This document shows positions 40,861-51,777 of a stretch of 64,000 nucleotides of DNA, in pieces (the stretch's first letter is position 1; every line of letters begins with the position of its first letter). The stretch covers positions 1 to 64,000 of the forward strand of contig JAHDOI010000044.1 of the NCBI GenBank assembly GCA_018434945.1, read 5' to 3'. Source of the DNA: Selenomonadales bacterium. Lineage in GTDB: Bacteria > Bacillota > Negativicutes > Sporomusales > UBA7701. A program made the position numbers and the translations under genes. The notes under the pieces are model-generated. The model saw only the letters and a program-made list of their open reading frames with translations. It was not told where the DNA came from and did no database searches.

Positions 40861-42261
40861 CGCCGCGCCCTTCCGGCCGCGGGCGGCGAAATAATACATT
40901 ATCCCCGTCAGCGCCATCGCCGGGTAGGTCGCGCCGACCGTCGCCGCGCACAGCGGCACCTCCCTCAGCAGCAGGAAAGCCGCCACCCCCGCAGCCCACA
41001 CCGCGGCCGCCCTCGTGTTGACGCCGCCGGAAAACCAGTACCGCCCGTCCCGGCGGTCGATGGCCGCGACATCGTACCGACCGCGGTTCACCAGGTAATA
41101 ATCCGCGATCACGATCGCGAACACCGGCCCGAACACCATGCCGATATACTCGAGGAACAGGATGAACGCGTGCAGGAACCCGCCCGTGTAAAGCGGCACG
41201 GCGGTCACGGCTGCCGCGGCCAGCGTCACCGCCCACAGCGCCGGGATGGCCTTCACCCTCGCCGTCATATTCGTCAGGGAGATCCCGGCCGCCATCAGAT
41301 TGATGGCGTTGGCCGTCGTACTTGTGATGATGATCACCAAAAACGCCACCAGCCCAAGCCCCAGCTTGCTCACCACCGTGCTGGGGTCGGCGTTTTCCGG
41401 GTCGTAGCTCCCCGTCGCGACCGCCGCCCCGATGGTGACGACAGTGCCGGTCAGCGCGAACCAGAACAGCCCGATATTCGCTCCCAGCATCGGCACCAAC
41501 GTCGCCGATGTTTTTGTTTTGCAGTAGCGGGTAAACTCGGCGATCGCCGGCACCCAGCCCAGGCTGAACGCCGCCATGATGTCCACGGCCGCCCCGAAAG
41601 GCAGCTCCTTGCCGGCCGGCGGCCGCCAGGCGGCGATCTGGCTGAGCGACACCTGCTGGAAAACCACGACCGTCTCCCACGCCGCCAGCACGGCCACCAG
41701 CGCCACGCCGACCCGTTCCACGATCTTCACCGAATTGTGGCCGGCGGCGATCGAAACGAGGTGCAGCGCGCTCATGAGCGCGATCCCCGCCAGCATCGTC
41801 GTTTCGCCCCCCGGCTCGCCGAGCGCCGGCCAGCCCCACAGCTCCTTCAGCACAAAACTCACCGAAACCGCCGCGATATACGTGTTGACCGCCGTCCAGC
41901 CGATGAACTGCGTCGTATTGAGCAGCGACGGCAGCATACTGCCCCTGATGCCGAACGCGAACCGCGTGATCGCCATCGTCGACACCCCGGCCCGGAAACC
42001 GATCAGCCCCACCAGCGCCATCACGGCATAAGCGACGGGATTCGCCAGCGCCGTCACATACAGGGACGGCACAAAACACGCGGCCGCGACCACCCCGCCC
42101 ACATACCACGTCCCGTTGTTCGCGTTCGCCCCGACCCAGGTGGCCAGCATATCCCCCGCGCCGATATTGCGGTCCGCCGCCGGCACAGGCTCGATCGCGG
42201 CGTACTCCCTCGCGGACGCGTCGCCCGGCAGATTGCCCGCCCCGCCTTCGCGGCCGGTCAT
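40831..42261 (-). CDS. codB: NCS1 cytosine/purine permease
   Basis: The 476-residue protein has about twelve membrane segments and NCS1 features: [15 protein letters not shown] in the first helix, [16 protein letters not shown] and [18 protein letters not shown]. It should import cytosine or a related nucleobase for the deaminase encoded next to it. The ATG overlaps the stop of the deaminase gene (ATGA). The tail overlaps menA on the opposite strand. Confidence 0.85.
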   Translation of the reverse strand: MTGREGGAGNLPGDASAREYAAIEPVPAADRNIGAGDMLATWVGANANNGTWYVGGVVAAACFVPSLYVTALANPVAYAVMALVGLIGFRAGVSTMAITRFAFGIRGSMLPSLLNTTQFIGWTAVNTYIAAVSVSFVLKELWGWPALGEPGGETTMLAGIALMSALHLVSIAAGHNSVKIVERVGVALVAVLAAWETVVVFQQVSLSQIAAWRPPAGKELPFGAAVDIMAAFSLGWVPAIAEFTRYCKTKTSATLVPMLGANIGLFWFALTGTVVTIGAAVATGSYDPENADPSTVVSKLGLGLVAFLVIIITSTTANAINLMAAGISLTNMTARVKAIPALWAVTLAAAAVTAVPLYTGGFLHAFILFLEYIGMVFGPVFAIVIADYYLVNRGRYDVAAIDRRDGRYWFSGGVNTRAAAVWAAGVAAFLLLREVPLCAATVGATYPAMALTGIMYYFAARGRKGAALPGEQVLDE

Positions 42262-43496
42262 CCGATTATCTCCATCTCCGTCTCGGCCGGCCGCCGTTTC
42301 ACGATAACCCGGCCGCCGCGGATGGAATACAACACGCCCGCCAGGTTGCGGATCGCCGCGAACTCGTCCTCGGCGTCGAGGATAAGCAGATTCGCCGGCT
42401 TGCCTGGCGCGATGCCGTAGGCGCCGTCCACGCCGAGCACCCGCGCGCCGTTATCTGTCACAAGATCGAGCGAGCGGACGATCTCCCCATACCCCATCAT
42501 CTGACAGACATGCAGGCACATATCCAGCTCCCGCAGCGGGTTGCCGGTCCCCAGTGGATACCACGGGTCCATGATCGAATCCTGGGCGACAGCCACATTG
42601 ATGCCGCTCGCCGCCAGCTCCCTGACCCTCGTTATGCCGCGGCGCTTCGGGAAAGTGTCGAACCGTCCCTGCAGATGGATATTCTCCGTCGGGCAGGCGA
42701 CAATACTGACGCCGGCAAGCTTGAGCAGCCGGAACAGCTTGTGCGCGTAAGCGTTGTCGTAAGAATGCATCGCCGTCGTGTGGCTGGCCGTCACCCGCGC
42801 CCCCATGCCCAGGCGGTGAGCCTCCGCCGCCACCGTCTCCAGAAAGCGCGAGGCGGGGTCGTCCGTCTCGTCGCAATGGATATCGACCAGCCGGCCGTGC
42901 TCGGCCGCGAGGGCCAGCGCGAACCTCACCGACTCCACCCCGTATTCGCGGGTAAACTCATAGTGGGGGATGGCGCCGACGGCGTCCGCCCCCAGCCGCA
43001 CCGCCTCGGCCAGCAGCTCGCGCCCCTGCGGGAATGACAGTATCCCCTCCTGGGGAAAGGCGACCAACTGCAGCTCGACAAGCCCCCTGACCTCCTCCTT
43101 CACCTCCAGCAGGGCCCGGAGCGCCGTCAGCGCAGGGTCGGTCGTATCAACATGGCTGCGGACGAACTGCACCCCCTGGGAGACCTGCAGCCGGATAGCC
43201 TTCTTCGCCCTCGCCTTCACATCCTCGGCCGTCACCGACTTCTTGTGCTCCGCCCACAGCTCGATCCCCTCGAACAGCGTGCCGCTCTCGTTCCAGCGCG
43301 GCTCGCCGGCGGTGAACACGCAATCGAGGTGGATATGAGGCTCCACATACGGCGGGATTACCAGCCTGCCGGCGGCGTCGATCACCTCTTCCCCCCCGCC
43401 GTCCACCTGCGGCGCCACCGCCGCGAACAGCCCGTCGCGGATGAGGAGCTGCCACAATCCCTCTTTACCCCTGAGTCTGGCATTCTTTACAAGCAT
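42258..43496 (-). CDS. codA: Cytosine deaminase-like amidohydrolase
   Basis: The 412-residue protein has the amidohydrolase metal motifs PHIHLD (about 53-58), HCDETD and SHTTAMH, and the CodA-specific segment [10 protein letters not shown]. It deaminates cytosine to uracil or a close analogue. Compared with E. coli CodA as I recall it, the first Asp of the metal/catalytic pair is kept but the second (D314) reads Ser here ([11 protein letters not shown]), which may change substrate choice. It forms a two-gene operon with the NCS1 permease; GGGAGGG precedes the ATG. Confidence 0.87.
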   Translation of the reverse strand: MLVKNARLRGKEGLWQLLIRDGLFAAVAPQVDGGGEEVIDAAGRLVIPPYVEPHIHLDCVFTAGEPRWNESGTLFEGIELWAEHKKSVTAEDVKARAKKAIRLQVSQGVQFVRSHVDTTDPALTALRALLEVKEEVRGLVELQLVAFPQEGILSFPQGRELLAEAVRLGADAVGAIPHYEFTREYGVESVRFALALAAEHGRLVDIHCDETDDPASRFLETVAAEAHRLGMGARVTASHTTAMHSYDNAYAHKLFRLLKLAGVSIVACPTENIHLQGRFDTFPKRRGITRVRELAASGINVAVAQDSIMDPWYPLGTGNPLRELDMCLHVCQMMGYGEIVRSLDLVTDNGARVLGVDGAYGIAPGKPANLLILDAEDEFAAIRNLAGVLYSIRGGRVIVKRRPAETEMEIIG

Positions 43497-43774
43497 AATA
43501 CCCTCCCGGACACAATTCTGCCTGCCGCCTATGCCGCAGCTTCAGCCTGATAGTGACTAATTACGACATACCGGAAATCATCTCCTCCCCGCCGTCCGCG
43601 CCCTTCCATCCATGCCGCCCACCCTGACCGGGCACCCATAATCCGGCAAAAAAATCTTGACGCGACCGCCGGAACGATAAATAATAAGGTCGAACTGACC
43701 CAAACATTCGGCAAGCGCTCCCAATCGCCGGCACGCCGGCGAAAGAGCGGCGGCAGCCGGAAAGCAGGACACCC
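43497..43774. other. Intergenic region between codA and the second OFA gene
   Basis: No gene is supported in these 278 bases. A sigma-70 type promoter at 43657-43685 points right, towards the OFA gene. The leftward codA start is served by an unidentified promoter in the left half. Confidence 0.5.
43657..43685 (+). promoter_or_regulatory. Sigma-70 promoter of the second OFA carrier
   Basis: TTGACG, 17 bases, AATAAT: a near-consensus -35/-10 pair 90 bases upstream of the carrier start. Unlike the first OFA gene, no sigma-54 element is seen. Confidence 0.65.
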
Positions 43775-45019
43775 ATGCCGCAGAAAACTGACAACTTCCG
43801 GCCATGGCTGGTACTCGCGGCAGCCACCGGGATCAACCTCATGCTGGGGATCCAGTATTCCTGGAGCGTCATAAAAAAGGCGCTTGTCACCGACTGGCAC
43901 TGGACACACGTCGAGGCCTCCCTGCCGTACACCTTCTACACGGCGATGTTCGCCCTCTCCTCCGTAGCCGGCGGCAACCTGCAGGATAAATACGGTCCGC
44001 GCCTCGTGGCCTCCGTCGCCGGCCTGCTGCTCGGCGGCGGCCTCATGGCCTGCAGCCTCTTTACCGACCCGCTGGCTGTCATGATATCCTACGGCGCGGC
44101 CGGTGCCGGCTCGGGGCTGTCGCTGGCGACAACCGTGCCGACCTGTATGAAATGCTGCCCCCCCGGCAAACGCGGGCTAATCACCGGCATCGTCATGGGC
44201 GGCGCCGGCATCGCTCCCGCCTACTTCTCGCCGCTGGCCACCTGGCTGCTCGGCCGCTGCGGCATCTCCACCACCTTCTTCCTCCTCGGCGCCGGCATCT
44301 TCACCGTCATCATAATCATGGCCCAGTTCCTCAATATCCCCGCCGCCGGCTACAGGACCGCCGGGGCGCCGGCGGCTTCCGGCGATGCGGCGTCGACCGG
44401 ACGGCCGGACATCTGCTGGCGGGAAATGCTGAAACTCCCGGTATTCTATAAACTGTGGCTCGCCTACTTCTTCATGAGTTCCGGGGGCCTGATGATCATC
44501 GGCCACATCGCCACCATCGCCACCGCCCAGGCCAACTGGGAAAACGGTTTCTACCTCGTCATGCTGCTGGCGGTCTTCAACACCGGCGGCCGGATTACGG
44601 GCGGGCACCTGTCCGACAAGTTCGGCCGGCTGCCGACCCTGCGGGCGGTATTCCTGGTCGTCGCCGCCAACCTGCTGCTGTTCGCGACCTACACCACCCC
44701 GCTGCTGCTGTCCGCAGGCGCCGCGCTCACAGGACTATGCTACGGCGCCGGCGCCTCCCTCATTGCGCTCATCACCGCCGAATACTTCGGACTGAAGCAC
44801 CTCGGCGCCAACTACGGCATAATCCTCACCTCCTGGGGAGCCGCCGGGGTGCTGGGCCCCATCCTGGGCGGCCGGGCCGCCGATCTGACAGGCCAGTACG
44901 TCGCCGCCTACCTCGTCTCGGCGGCGCTGCTCTTCCTCGCCTTTCTGCTCGCTTTCACCATCAAACCGCCGGCAGTCAAAACGAAGGCCCCGTTAAAAGC
45001 CGAACATAAATCCATCTAA
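43775..45019 (+). CDS. OFA-family MFS carboxylate transporter, second copy
   Basis: The 414-residue paralogue of the carrier at 16109 has twelve membrane segments and the same family marks: MLGIQYSWSVIKKAL in helix 1, GGNLQDKYGPR loop, GHLSDKFGRLP in the second half. It probably exchanges small carboxylates. It is followed by a PAS/GGDEF-like gene, which may be co-transcribed and sense the same metabolic state. Confidence 0.88.
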   Translation: MPQKTDNFRPWLVLAAATGINLMLGIQYSWSVIKKALVTDWHWTHVEASLPYTFYTAMFALSSVAGGNLQDKYGPRLVASVAGLLLGGGLMACSLFTDPLAVMISYGAAGAGSGLSLATTVPTCMKCCPPGKRGLITGIVMGGAGIAPAYFSPLATWLLGRCGISTTFFLLGAGIFTVIIIMAQFLNIPAAGYRTAGAPAASGDAASTGRPDICWREMLKLPVFYKLWLAYFFMSSGGLMIIGHIATIATAQANWENGFYLVMLLAVFNTGGRITGGHLSDKFGRLPTLRAVFLVVAANLLLFATYTTPLLLSAGAALTGLCYGAGASLIALITAEYFGLKHLGANYGIILTSWGAAGVLGPILGGRAADLTGQYVAAYLVSAALLFLAFLLAFTIKPPAVKTKAPLKAEHKSI

Positions 45020-45119
45020 GTGCAGAGGAAAAAACTGCCGTCCGTGAAGTATAATCAAAAAGACCGCTTTTCCTTACCCGCTATAACCGGACAAGCATAC
45101 CGAAAAGGATGGGTACGCC

Positions 45120-46022
45120 TTGGACCTGAATAAAAACAAAGAAATACTCGATCAGATGTTCGAAGGAGCCTACATCGTCGACAAAGACAGGACCATCCTC
45201 TACTGGAACCCTGCGGCCGAAAAGCTTACAGGCTACCGCGCCGCCCAGGTAATCGGCAGGCGGTGCAACGACGATCTTCTTATCCACGTCGACGAAAAAG
45301 GCAATATTCTCTGCAACAACAGCTGTCCTTTGACCTTCGCGCTGCAGGAAGGCAAGGTGAAAGAAGCGGCCGTCTTCCTGCGCCACGCCCAGGGTCACCG
45401 CGTGCCTGTCACCGTCCGCGCCATTCCTCTTCGCGACGACACCGGCGTCATCCATTCCAGCCTGGAAGTGTTCACCCGCACCGGCAGCGTCACCAGCACC
45501 GAACAGCTCAAAGATCTGGCCCAGAAAGCCTTCGTCGACGCCTTAACCGGCCTCCCCAACAAGCAGTACATCGAAAGCAAACTGGAAAACCTGCTCTCCG
45601 GCCAAGTTGCCGGCGAAAGCCCTGCCCTCGGCATCATGTTTCTGGAGCTTGCCAACCTCCGCGAAATTAACGACGATTTCGGCCTGATAATCGCCAACAA
45701 CGCCATCAAAGTAACCGCCCGGACGATCGCCGAGAACCTCCCGCCGGGGGATTTCGCGGCCCGCTGGTACGGCGGCCGCTTCCTCATCGTCTCCACCATG
45801 AACACCAAAGCAGTACTGCTGAACTGGGCCAACAAAATCAAGGCCCTCATCCAGCAGTCGGTCATCGAAACCAGCGAAGACGTCCCTCTCAAGGTGTGCG
45901 TCGGCGGCCTGTTCGTCAAAAACGGCGACAACCTCAACCTTGTCTACCAGGCCCTGGAGAACGCCCTGAAAACCAGCTGCACGGGCACCGCCAATATCAA
46001 CATAAAAGCCGAAGCCTTCTGA
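45120..46022 (+). CDS. PAS domain protein with degenerate GGDEF domain
   Basis: The 300-residue protein has an N-terminal PAS domain (about 1-120) with the Cys motif HVDEKGNILCNNSCPL, seen in PAS domains of anaerobes. A GGDEF-type domain follows (DALTGLPNKQYIE onward). The active-site motif reads YGGRF instead of GGDEF/GGEEF, so diguanylate cyclase activity is probably lost. The start is TTG 45120 behind AAGGATGGG. It may sense a ligand or redox state and act by protein contact. It ends at a bidirectional terminator shared with the convergent histidine kinase. Confidence 0.85.
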   Translation: MDLNKNKEILDQMFEGAYIVDKDRTILYWNPAAEKLTGYRAAQVIGRRCNDDLLIHVDEKGNILCNNSCPLTFALQEGKVKEAAVFLRHAQGHRVPVTVRAIPLRDDTGVIHSSLEVFTRTGSVTSTEQLKDLAQKAFVDALTGLPNKQYIESKLENLLSGQVAGESPALGIMFLELANLREINDDFGLIIANNAIKVTARTIAENLPPGDFAARWYGGRFLIVSTMNTKAVLLNWANKIKALIQQSVIETSEDVPLKVCVGGLFVKNGDNLNLVYQALENALKTSCTGTANINIKAEAF

Positions 46023-46041
46023 AACCGCCGTAACAAACGGC

Positions 46042-46071
46042 AAAAACCCGCGCTTACTGCGCGGGTTTTAT
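46042..46071. terminator. Bidirectional terminator
   Basis: AAAACCCGCGC-TTACT-GCGCGGGTTTTATT: an 11-bp stem with T-rich ends on both strands, between convergent genes ending at 46022 and 46085. Confidence 0.9.
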
Positions 46072-46084
46072 TCTTACAACCCTT

Positions 46085-48640
46085 TCATCCTGGGCTTTTG
46101 CCGCCCGGCGGCTGTTTGATAGGCAGCTTAATCGTAAAAGTCGCCCCCGAGCTGCCGTCGCTTGCGACCGAAATCTGGCCGTGATGCTTGTTCACGACGA
46201 TATCGTAGGAAATGCTCAGCCCGAGGCCGGTGCCCTGGCCGACCGGCTTGGTCGTGAAGAACGGGTTGAAAATAACCGAACCGATCTCCGCCGGGATGCC
46301 CGGCCCGTTGTCCTCGATATCGCAGCATATATACCTGTCGTCGCGGTAACTGCGGATCTTTATCAGGCCGGTCGCGCCCGGATGTTTGCTTTTCACAGCC
46401 TGGGCGGCATTGAGGATGATGTTGAGCAGCACCTGGTTCACCCGGCCTCCCACCGCCTCGACCGCCGGAATATCGCCGTAAACCGCCTCCACATTCGCCA
46501 CGTATTTTATCTCGTTGCGGGCCACGATCAGCGTATTTTTTATTCCCGCATTCAGATCGTACTCCTCGAAAACCTCCTGGTGGTCGACGCGGGAAAACAG
46601 CAGCAGCGCCTTGACGATGTTCGCCACGCGGCCGATCCCGTCGCCCGTCTCGGCGAACAGCGGCGTCAGATCCTGAAGGATATAGTCGAGCCTTGCCCTC
46701 TTCTCCAGCGCCGCGATTTCGTCCGCCAGACCCCGCACACGCTCGGTGTCCCCGGCCAGCGCGCTCCGGCCGAGTTTCCGGTAAGCGTCGATAACCCCGG
46801 CAATCCGTCCGAGATATTGCTGCAGCGTATCGAAATTGCTCACAACGAAGCTGAGCGGATTGTTGATCTCATGGGCCACGCCGGCGGCCAGCTGCCCGAT
46901 ACCGGCCATCTTTTCCTGCTGTACGAGGTGGGCCTGCGTCTGCTGCAGCTTCTCCAGCGCCTCCCGCAGCTCGGCGTTTCTGTCCTCGAGCGCCCGTTCC
47001 GTTTCCTTCTGCTCGGTGATGTCCTGGTTGGCCCCGTACCACATAACAGGCCTGCCGTCGGCGTCCTTGACGATATTCACCCTCACGACGATCGTCCGCA
47101 CCGCGCCGTCGCGGCGGATGATGCGGTGTTCCACCTGGGTGGAATAACACCCGGGGCTCGCCAGGGCTCTTTGCACTTCATTTTCCACCACCCAGGCGTC
47201 CTCCGGGTGGACGAACTCCCTGGCGTAAGCCTCCGGGGTCATGAACCGGCCTTCCCGGGCCGTATCCGTGCCGTAAATGGCATAAAACTCGTCGTTGAAC
47301 TCGAAACTCTGCTTATCGGTGCGGAAACGCCACGGACCGAGGTGGGCCAGTTCGGCCGCCAGCGATAGAGACTCCCTGCTCACGCGGAGAGCTTCTTCCA
47401 TCGCCTTCAGCTCGGTAATGTCCTGCTGGATGCACAGATAATAGGCGACCTTGCCCTCGGCGTTCAGCACCGCCGATATCGACGCCAGCACCCAGAAAAG
47501 CTCGCCGTTCTTTTTCCTGTTGCAGAATTCCCCCCGCCACTCCCGCCCCGCCTCGACGGTCGCCCAAACCTCGCTATAGTAGTCGTCGGGGTGGACGCCC
47601 GATTTAAGGCAGTCGCGCGGTGACATGCCGAACACTTCCTCGGCGGCATAGCCCGTCACCTGAGTGAACTTGGCGTTTACGTAGGTAATCCTCCCGTCCG
47701 TATCGGCGATCAGCACGATGCCGGGACTTTGATCGACCGCCAGGGAAAGCTTGCGGATCTTCTCCTCCGTCTGCACCCGCCCGGAAATATCCTCCGAAAC
47801 CTCCACAACCGCCACGACGGTCCCGTCATCGTCCTTGACGGGTGATGCCACCAGCCTGATATACTTCTCGCCTTGTTCCAGCGAAAGCTTCAAGACGACC
47901 TCGTGAACCCTGCCGTCGAGAAAAGCCTCCTTCACCGGGCAGTCCGGGCAGATGCTCGTCTTAGCTTGGTTGAATGGCACGTAACAATACGGGTTCTGAG
48001 AAAAATCGACATCAGGGAACAGCTGCTGAAGATACTTGTTCGCCGCCAGAACCCGCATCGCGGGATCAATGACGGTCATGCCGAAATGCGCGCTGTCCAT
48101 GAGGCTCCTCGCCACAGCCTCCGACTTCTTCAAAGCCTCTTCGGCCCGCACGCGCTCGGCGATCTCCTGCTGGGCAGCCGCGTACAGACGGGCGTTCTCT
48201 AACGCCAGCGACGCCAGGTCGGCGAAACTGGCCAGCAGCTCCGGGCCGTAATTGCTAAACGCCGCCGTTTTGTCCGCGGCAAGGAAACTTATGACACCGA
48301 CCGTCTTCCCCGCGTACTTGAGCGGCAGCCCCATGATCGACCCGATCCAGTCGAAGCGGGGGTCGTCGCTGCGCAGCGGCCACCGGCGGTAATCGTTCAC
48401 CACCACCGGCCTGCCTGTCGCCAAAATCTCGGCGTTCATACCGACATCCGCCGGGAACGTCTGGCCGACATATCCCGCGCACGCACCGGTTCCGGCCCTC
48501 ACCGCAAGCTCCCGGCCGTTGTCGCTCAGCAGCAAAACAAACGCATTCTCCGTGCCCGCAAGCGCCGCCGCCCTGTTGGCAATCTGCTCCAATACTTCGT
48601 CGATATCCCGCTGTGGAGCGACCGTCTCTCGTCCCGACAT
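46085..48640 (-). CDS. Multi-PAS sensor histidine kinase with GAF domain
   Basis: The 851-residue protein consists of a GAF domain (about 1-155), a PAS with Cys-rich loop ([11 protein letters not shown], about 235), two more PAS domains with PAC segments, a coiled linker, HisKA with the phospho-acceptor in [11 protein letters not shown] and a HATPase domain ([29 protein letters not shown]). No membrane segments are present, so it senses a cytoplasmic signal. No response regulator gene is adjacent. The third PAS domain closely resembles those of the kinase at 58592 ([11 protein letters not shown]...EGRFM). Confidence 0.92.
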   Translation of the reverse strand: MSGRETVAPQRDIDEVLEQIANRAAALAGTENAFVLLLSDNGRELAVRAGTGACAGYVGQTFPADVGMNAEILATGRPVVVNDYRRWPLRSDDPRFDWIGSIMGLPLKYAGKTVGVISFLAADKTAAFSNYGPELLASFADLASLALENARLYAAAQQEIAERVRAEEALKKSEAVARSLMDSAHFGMTVIDPAMRVLAANKYLQQLFPDVDFSQNPYCYVPFNQAKTSICPDCPVKEAFLDGRVHEVVLKLSLEQGEKYIRLVASPVKDDDGTVVAVVEVSEDISGRVQTEEKIRKLSLAVDQSPGIVLIADTDGRITYVNAKFTQVTGYAAEEVFGMSPRDCLKSGVHPDDYYSEVWATVEAGREWRGEFCNRKKNGELFWVLASISAVLNAEGKVAYYLCIQQDITELKAMEEALRVSRESLSLAAELAHLGPWRFRTDKQSFEFNDEFYAIYGTDTAREGRFMTPEAYAREFVHPEDAWVVENEVQRALASPGCYSTQVEHRIIRRDGAVRTIVVRVNIVKDADGRPVMWYGANQDITEQKETERALEDRNAELREALEKLQQTQAHLVQQEKMAGIGQLAAGVAHEINNPLSFVVSNFDTLQQYLGRIAGVIDAYRKLGRSALAGDTERVRGLADEIAALEKRARLDYILQDLTPLFAETGDGIGRVANIVKALLLFSRVDHQEVFEEYDLNAGIKNTLIVARNEIKYVANVEAVYGDIPAVEAVGGRVNQVLLNIILNAAQAVKSKHPGATGLIKIRSYRDDRYICCDIEDNGPGIPAEIGSVIFNPFFTTKPVGQGTGLGLSISYDIVVNKHHGQISVASDGSSGATFTIKLPIKQPPGGKSPG

Positions 48641-48817
48641 AGCGCCTCCCGTTTCTCCGCTGCCTCCAAGCCGCCGGGCCCGGGTGAGCCGACGCGGAAA
48701 CTGGCCTTTGCGTGATTATTTCTCCCTCCTTATCGCCGCTTCCTCTTTCCCGGCGGCTAATATACGGGCCGTGTCGCCCCGGCCGGGCGTACCGGCGACC
48801 CTGCGGCGCAGCCGCAA

Positions 48818-48850
48818 ACAAAAAACCGCCATAGTAATCCTATGGCGGTC
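48818..48850 (-). terminator. Terminator of the APC permease gene
   Basis: Minus strand GACCGCCATAG-GATTA-CTATGGCGGTTTTTTG, 14 bases after the permease stop codon. Confidence 0.9.
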
Positions 48851-48863
48851 CCGTACTTTCTCT

Positions 48864-50234
48864 CTAAGGCTCGGTGGCCATCCGGCGCCGCATGGCCCGG
48901 AGCCGGTAAACAACGATGGGGATTATCAGCATCGGCACACCCAGGTAAAGCGAAGTTCTCAGATCCTCGGTGAAGGCCACGAAAATAAGACACGCCACCT
49001 GCGCCCAGATACCGAAATAAGTCACATACGGGAAGAACGGCGTTCTGTACCTGAGCGCCTGTACCTCCTCCGGGCTCAGCCGCCGCCGGAAGTTAAGCTG
49101 GCTCCAGCAGATCGATATCCAGGCGATCGCGCCCGTGAAGCCGGACAGCGCCAGCAAGTACGTGTAAATGCCCTGATCCTGGTCGAACGTATACAATACA
49201 ACTCCCAGCCAGCACACCACGATCGACAGCACCGTGGCGTTATGCGGCACGCCATGCCTGTTCAGGCGCCCCAGCCAAGCGGGAGCCATCCCCTCACGCG
49301 CCAGCGAGTACATCGCCCGCGTGCAGCCGTACAGGCCGGAGTTCGAGCACGATATCGCCGCCGTCAGCACGACGAAAGAAAACACCGCCCCCGCCCATTC
49401 CAGCCCGTAGGCCCCGAGAGCGGCCGCGAACACGCTCTCCTCGAGGCTGGCCTTGTCCCACGGATAAATAGTCACCAACAGCAGCATCGGGATAATGTAA
49501 AGCGCGATGATGCGGACCGTCACCTGCATGACGGTCTTCGGGATTGTCTTCGCCGGCTCCTCGCTTTCCCCCGCCGCCAGGCCGATGATCTCCGACCCCT
49601 GGAAGTTCACCAGGATGATGACCATCGTCAGCAGCACCGCCCAGTAGCCGTCGGGGGCGAACCCGCCGCTCGACAGCAGGACGCTCGTGCCGAGGAAATC
49701 GCCGCCGCCGACGGCGCCGAAAAAGATCAATACCGCCAGGACGCTGAACATCACCAGCGCGACGATCTTGAACAGCGCCAGCCAAAACTCCGTTTCGCCG
49801 AAGAGGTGGACGTGGAACAGGTTGATCGTCGTGATCGCCAGGCCGAAAAGCACCGCCCACCACATCGAGCTCACCGCCGGGAAAAATTCGTTCATGATGA
49901 TCCCGGCCGCGATCATCTCCGAAGGCACATAGGCCACCCACGACGTCCAGTAGCTCCAGCCCACGCCGCACGCCCACGCCGGTGAAATCATATCCCGGCT
50001 GTAACTGATGAACGACCCGGTGACCGGCCGGGCTACAGCCAGCTCGCCCAGACACACCATCACGGCGAACACGATCAGGCCGCCCAGCAGGTACGCCAGT
50101 ACCGACGCCGGGCCGGCCTTGCCGATGATATAGCCGCTCCCCAGAAAATAGCCGCTGCCGATAATCCCCCCCAGCGCGATCATCTGCAGATGGCGGCTCT
50201 TGAGCCCGCGGTTCAGCCCGTTCCTCTCTTCCAA
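48864..50234 (-). CDS. APC-family amino acid permease
   Basis: The 456-residue protein has twelve membrane segments and the amino-acid permease signature near the N-terminus (MIALGGIIGSGYFLGSGYII). It also has GESEEPAKTIPK after helix 6. The start is TTG 50234 with GGGGGAACGGG upstream; the longer open frame would begin inside the preceding terminator. It follows the PLP enzyme gene in the same direction, separated by a terminator, and likely brings in the amino acid used by that enzyme and by the M20 hydrolase. Weak T/TTG initiation may keep levels low. Confidence 0.88.
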   Translation of the reverse strand: MEERNGLNRGLKSRHLQMIALGGIIGSGYFLGSGYIIGKAGPASVLAYLLGGLIVFAVMVCLGELAVARPVTGSFISYSRDMISPAWACGVGWSYWTSWVAYVPSEMIAAGIIMNEFFPAVSSMWWAVLFGLAITTINLFHVHLFGETEFWLALFKIVALVMFSVLAVLIFFGAVGGGDFLGTSVLLSSGGFAPDGYWAVLLTMVIILVNFQGSEIIGLAAGESEEPAKTIPKTVMQVTVRIIALYIIPMLLLVTIYPWDKASLEESVFAAALGAYGLEWAGAVFSFVVLTAAISCSNSGLYGCTRAMYSLAREGMAPAWLGRLNRHGVPHNATVLSIVVCWLGVVLYTFDQDQGIYTYLLALSGFTGAIAWISICWSQLNFRRRLSPEEVQALRYRTPFFPYVTYFGIWAQVACLIFVAFTEDLRTSLYLGVPMLIIPIVVYRLRAMRRRMATEP

Positions 50235-50295
50235 GCCCGTTCCCCCATTACCGTTTAAAATCCTACGTAAATGATTATAAGGCACGCCCAAACAA

Positions 50296-50325
50296 AAAGC
50301 CACCATATATGTAATATGGTGGCAC
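50296..50325 (-). terminator. Terminator after the PLP enzyme gene
   Basis: Minus strand GCCACCATAT-TACAT-ATATGGTGGC followed by TTTTTG. It separates the PLP enzyme from the permease gene. Confidence 0.88.
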
Positions 50326-50376
50326 TGAATTGCGGCGGCATCCGGGAAAATAACAGCAGTCGCCCACGGCGGCCGC

Positions 50377-51735
50377 CTACCCCCGCGTTTCGCGGATCTT
50401 CCTATCGTAGTGGCCGACCTTCCCGTACTGCTCGTCCCAGAACGCCTGGTCGCGCATCCCGTCCAGGAAAGCCTTGCTGTAGCCGAACCTCAGCCAGTCG
50501 TTCTCCTTCTGGGCGAAAAGCCGTTCCTTCGCGCCACCCTTGCGGAAGTCGAACACCTGCCCGTCCGACGTCCCCAGGAAGATATCGGCCGCCCAGCGGT
50601 CGAGAACGAACGGCGCGGTCTCCAGATAGCGGCCGTCCAGTTCGTCCAGCACCGACCGGTAGCGGTCGAACCCGTCGGTCGCCACCGTCACCACATTATC
50701 CCCCGGGCCGAGGCGCAAAAACTTCGCCAGCTTGATTGCCCCCAGCACGTTGCAGATCCCCGAAGGCCCGAAGCAATCCCTCAGCCCCAGCGCGAACTCC
50801 CGGTCAACGCCCAGCTTCACCAGCGTCTCGGTGCCGTCGCGGAAAATCTTCAGCCCCTGCACCGTCTCCTCGTCTTTTATCAGGATGACGAAATCGGTTG
50901 TCAGCACATTATGGATCAGCGTGCACATCTTGTCGCCGATGCCCTCGATACGGTGCTGCCCGCGGCCGCCGTCGGCCAGCGTCGAGCATTCGTACGGCTC
51001 AAGGGCGGCGACCTTCGCCTCCGGAAAAACGGCCTTGATCTGATCCCCGGCGGCGATCGTCCCGGCCGACCCCGGGGCGGAGGTAAAGCCGGCGATCCGC
51101 CCGTTGCCGATCCCCCGCACCGCCTCCACGGCGCTGTTGCCTGTGACGTGGCGGTGGAAACGGTAGTTGGGGAACAGCTCGAACTGGGCCAACGCCTTGT
51201 ATCTGGGATTCTTCATCAGCTCGTGGGTCCTCTCCAGCGTCAGGATGACATCCGATTCCGACCCTGGCGTAAGGTCCAGCTCCCCGCCGTACTTTTCGAT
51301 GCGCTCGTACCGCTCCCTGCTCATGTTGTCCGGCATGATGACGATCGCGCGGAACCCGAGCAGTTTGGCGATATACGCCGTGCCGATGCCGAAATTGCCG
51401 GTCGATGGTCCGAGGATGGTATGCTCCCCGGGGATTATCTCCCCGTCCACCAGCCCCTCCATCAGCGTGCTGTAGGCGGGCCCGACCTTGTGGGAGCCTG
51501 AGGGGAAGCCGCAGCCCAGCAGCACGACGATATTGGCGTCCACGCCCGTCAGCTCAGGCGGCAGAACCAGCCTGCGCACACCGTTCGCCGCATCCTTCCA
51601 GGTGATATTGAAAAGATTGACCGGGTCGAGCTCGTCCGCCTTCGCCGCGGCGAGCGCCTTGGCCCGCAGGGCGCCGTCCAGCATACCGGGGTCGAGCATC
51701 TCTTCGTATGTCGGCCCGTAAGGAATTTTGCCCAT
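50377..51735 (-). CDS. Fold-type II PLP enzyme, cysteine synthase/threonine dehydratase-like
   Basis: The 452-residue protein has the PLP Lys in SGSHKVGPAY, the phosphate-binding loop near GSAGTIAAGDQ and the nucleotide-like substrate loop GPSTGNFGIG. It resembles a subgroup of PLP-dependent lyases longer than CysK (about 310 residues) and distinct from YgeX. ATG 51735 was chosen because GGGAGG lies seven bases before it; the ATG two codons earlier is too close. It follows the M20 hydrolase gene by 42 bases. Together they look like a two-step breakdown: hydrolysis of an N-acyl or peptide-like compound and elimination from the amino acid. Confidence 0.82.
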   Translation of the reverse strand: MGKIPYGPTYEEMLDPGMLDGALRAKALAAAKADELDPVNLFNITWKDAANGVRRLVLPPELTGVDANIVVLLGCGFPSGSHKVGPAYSTLMEGLVDGEIIPGEHTILGPSTGNFGIGTAYIAKLLGFRAIVIMPDNMSRERYERIEKYGGELDLTPGSESDVILTLERTHELMKNPRYKALAQFELFPNYRFHRHVTGNSAVEAVRGIGNGRIAGFTSAPGSAGTIAAGDQIKAVFPEAKVAALEPYECSTLADGGRGQHRIEGIGDKMCTLIHNVLTTDFVILIKDEETVQGLKIFRDGTETLVKLGVDREFALGLRDCFGPSGICNVLGAIKLAKFLRLGPGDNVVTVATDGFDRYRSVLDELDGRYLETAPFVLDRWAADIFLGTSDGQVFDFRKGGAKERLFAQKENDWLRFGYSKAFLDGMRDQAFWDEQYGKVGHYDRKIRETRG

Positions 51736-51777
51736 ATTCATACCTCCCGTCGATTCTTCCGCAGGCGCAAAGCCGTC

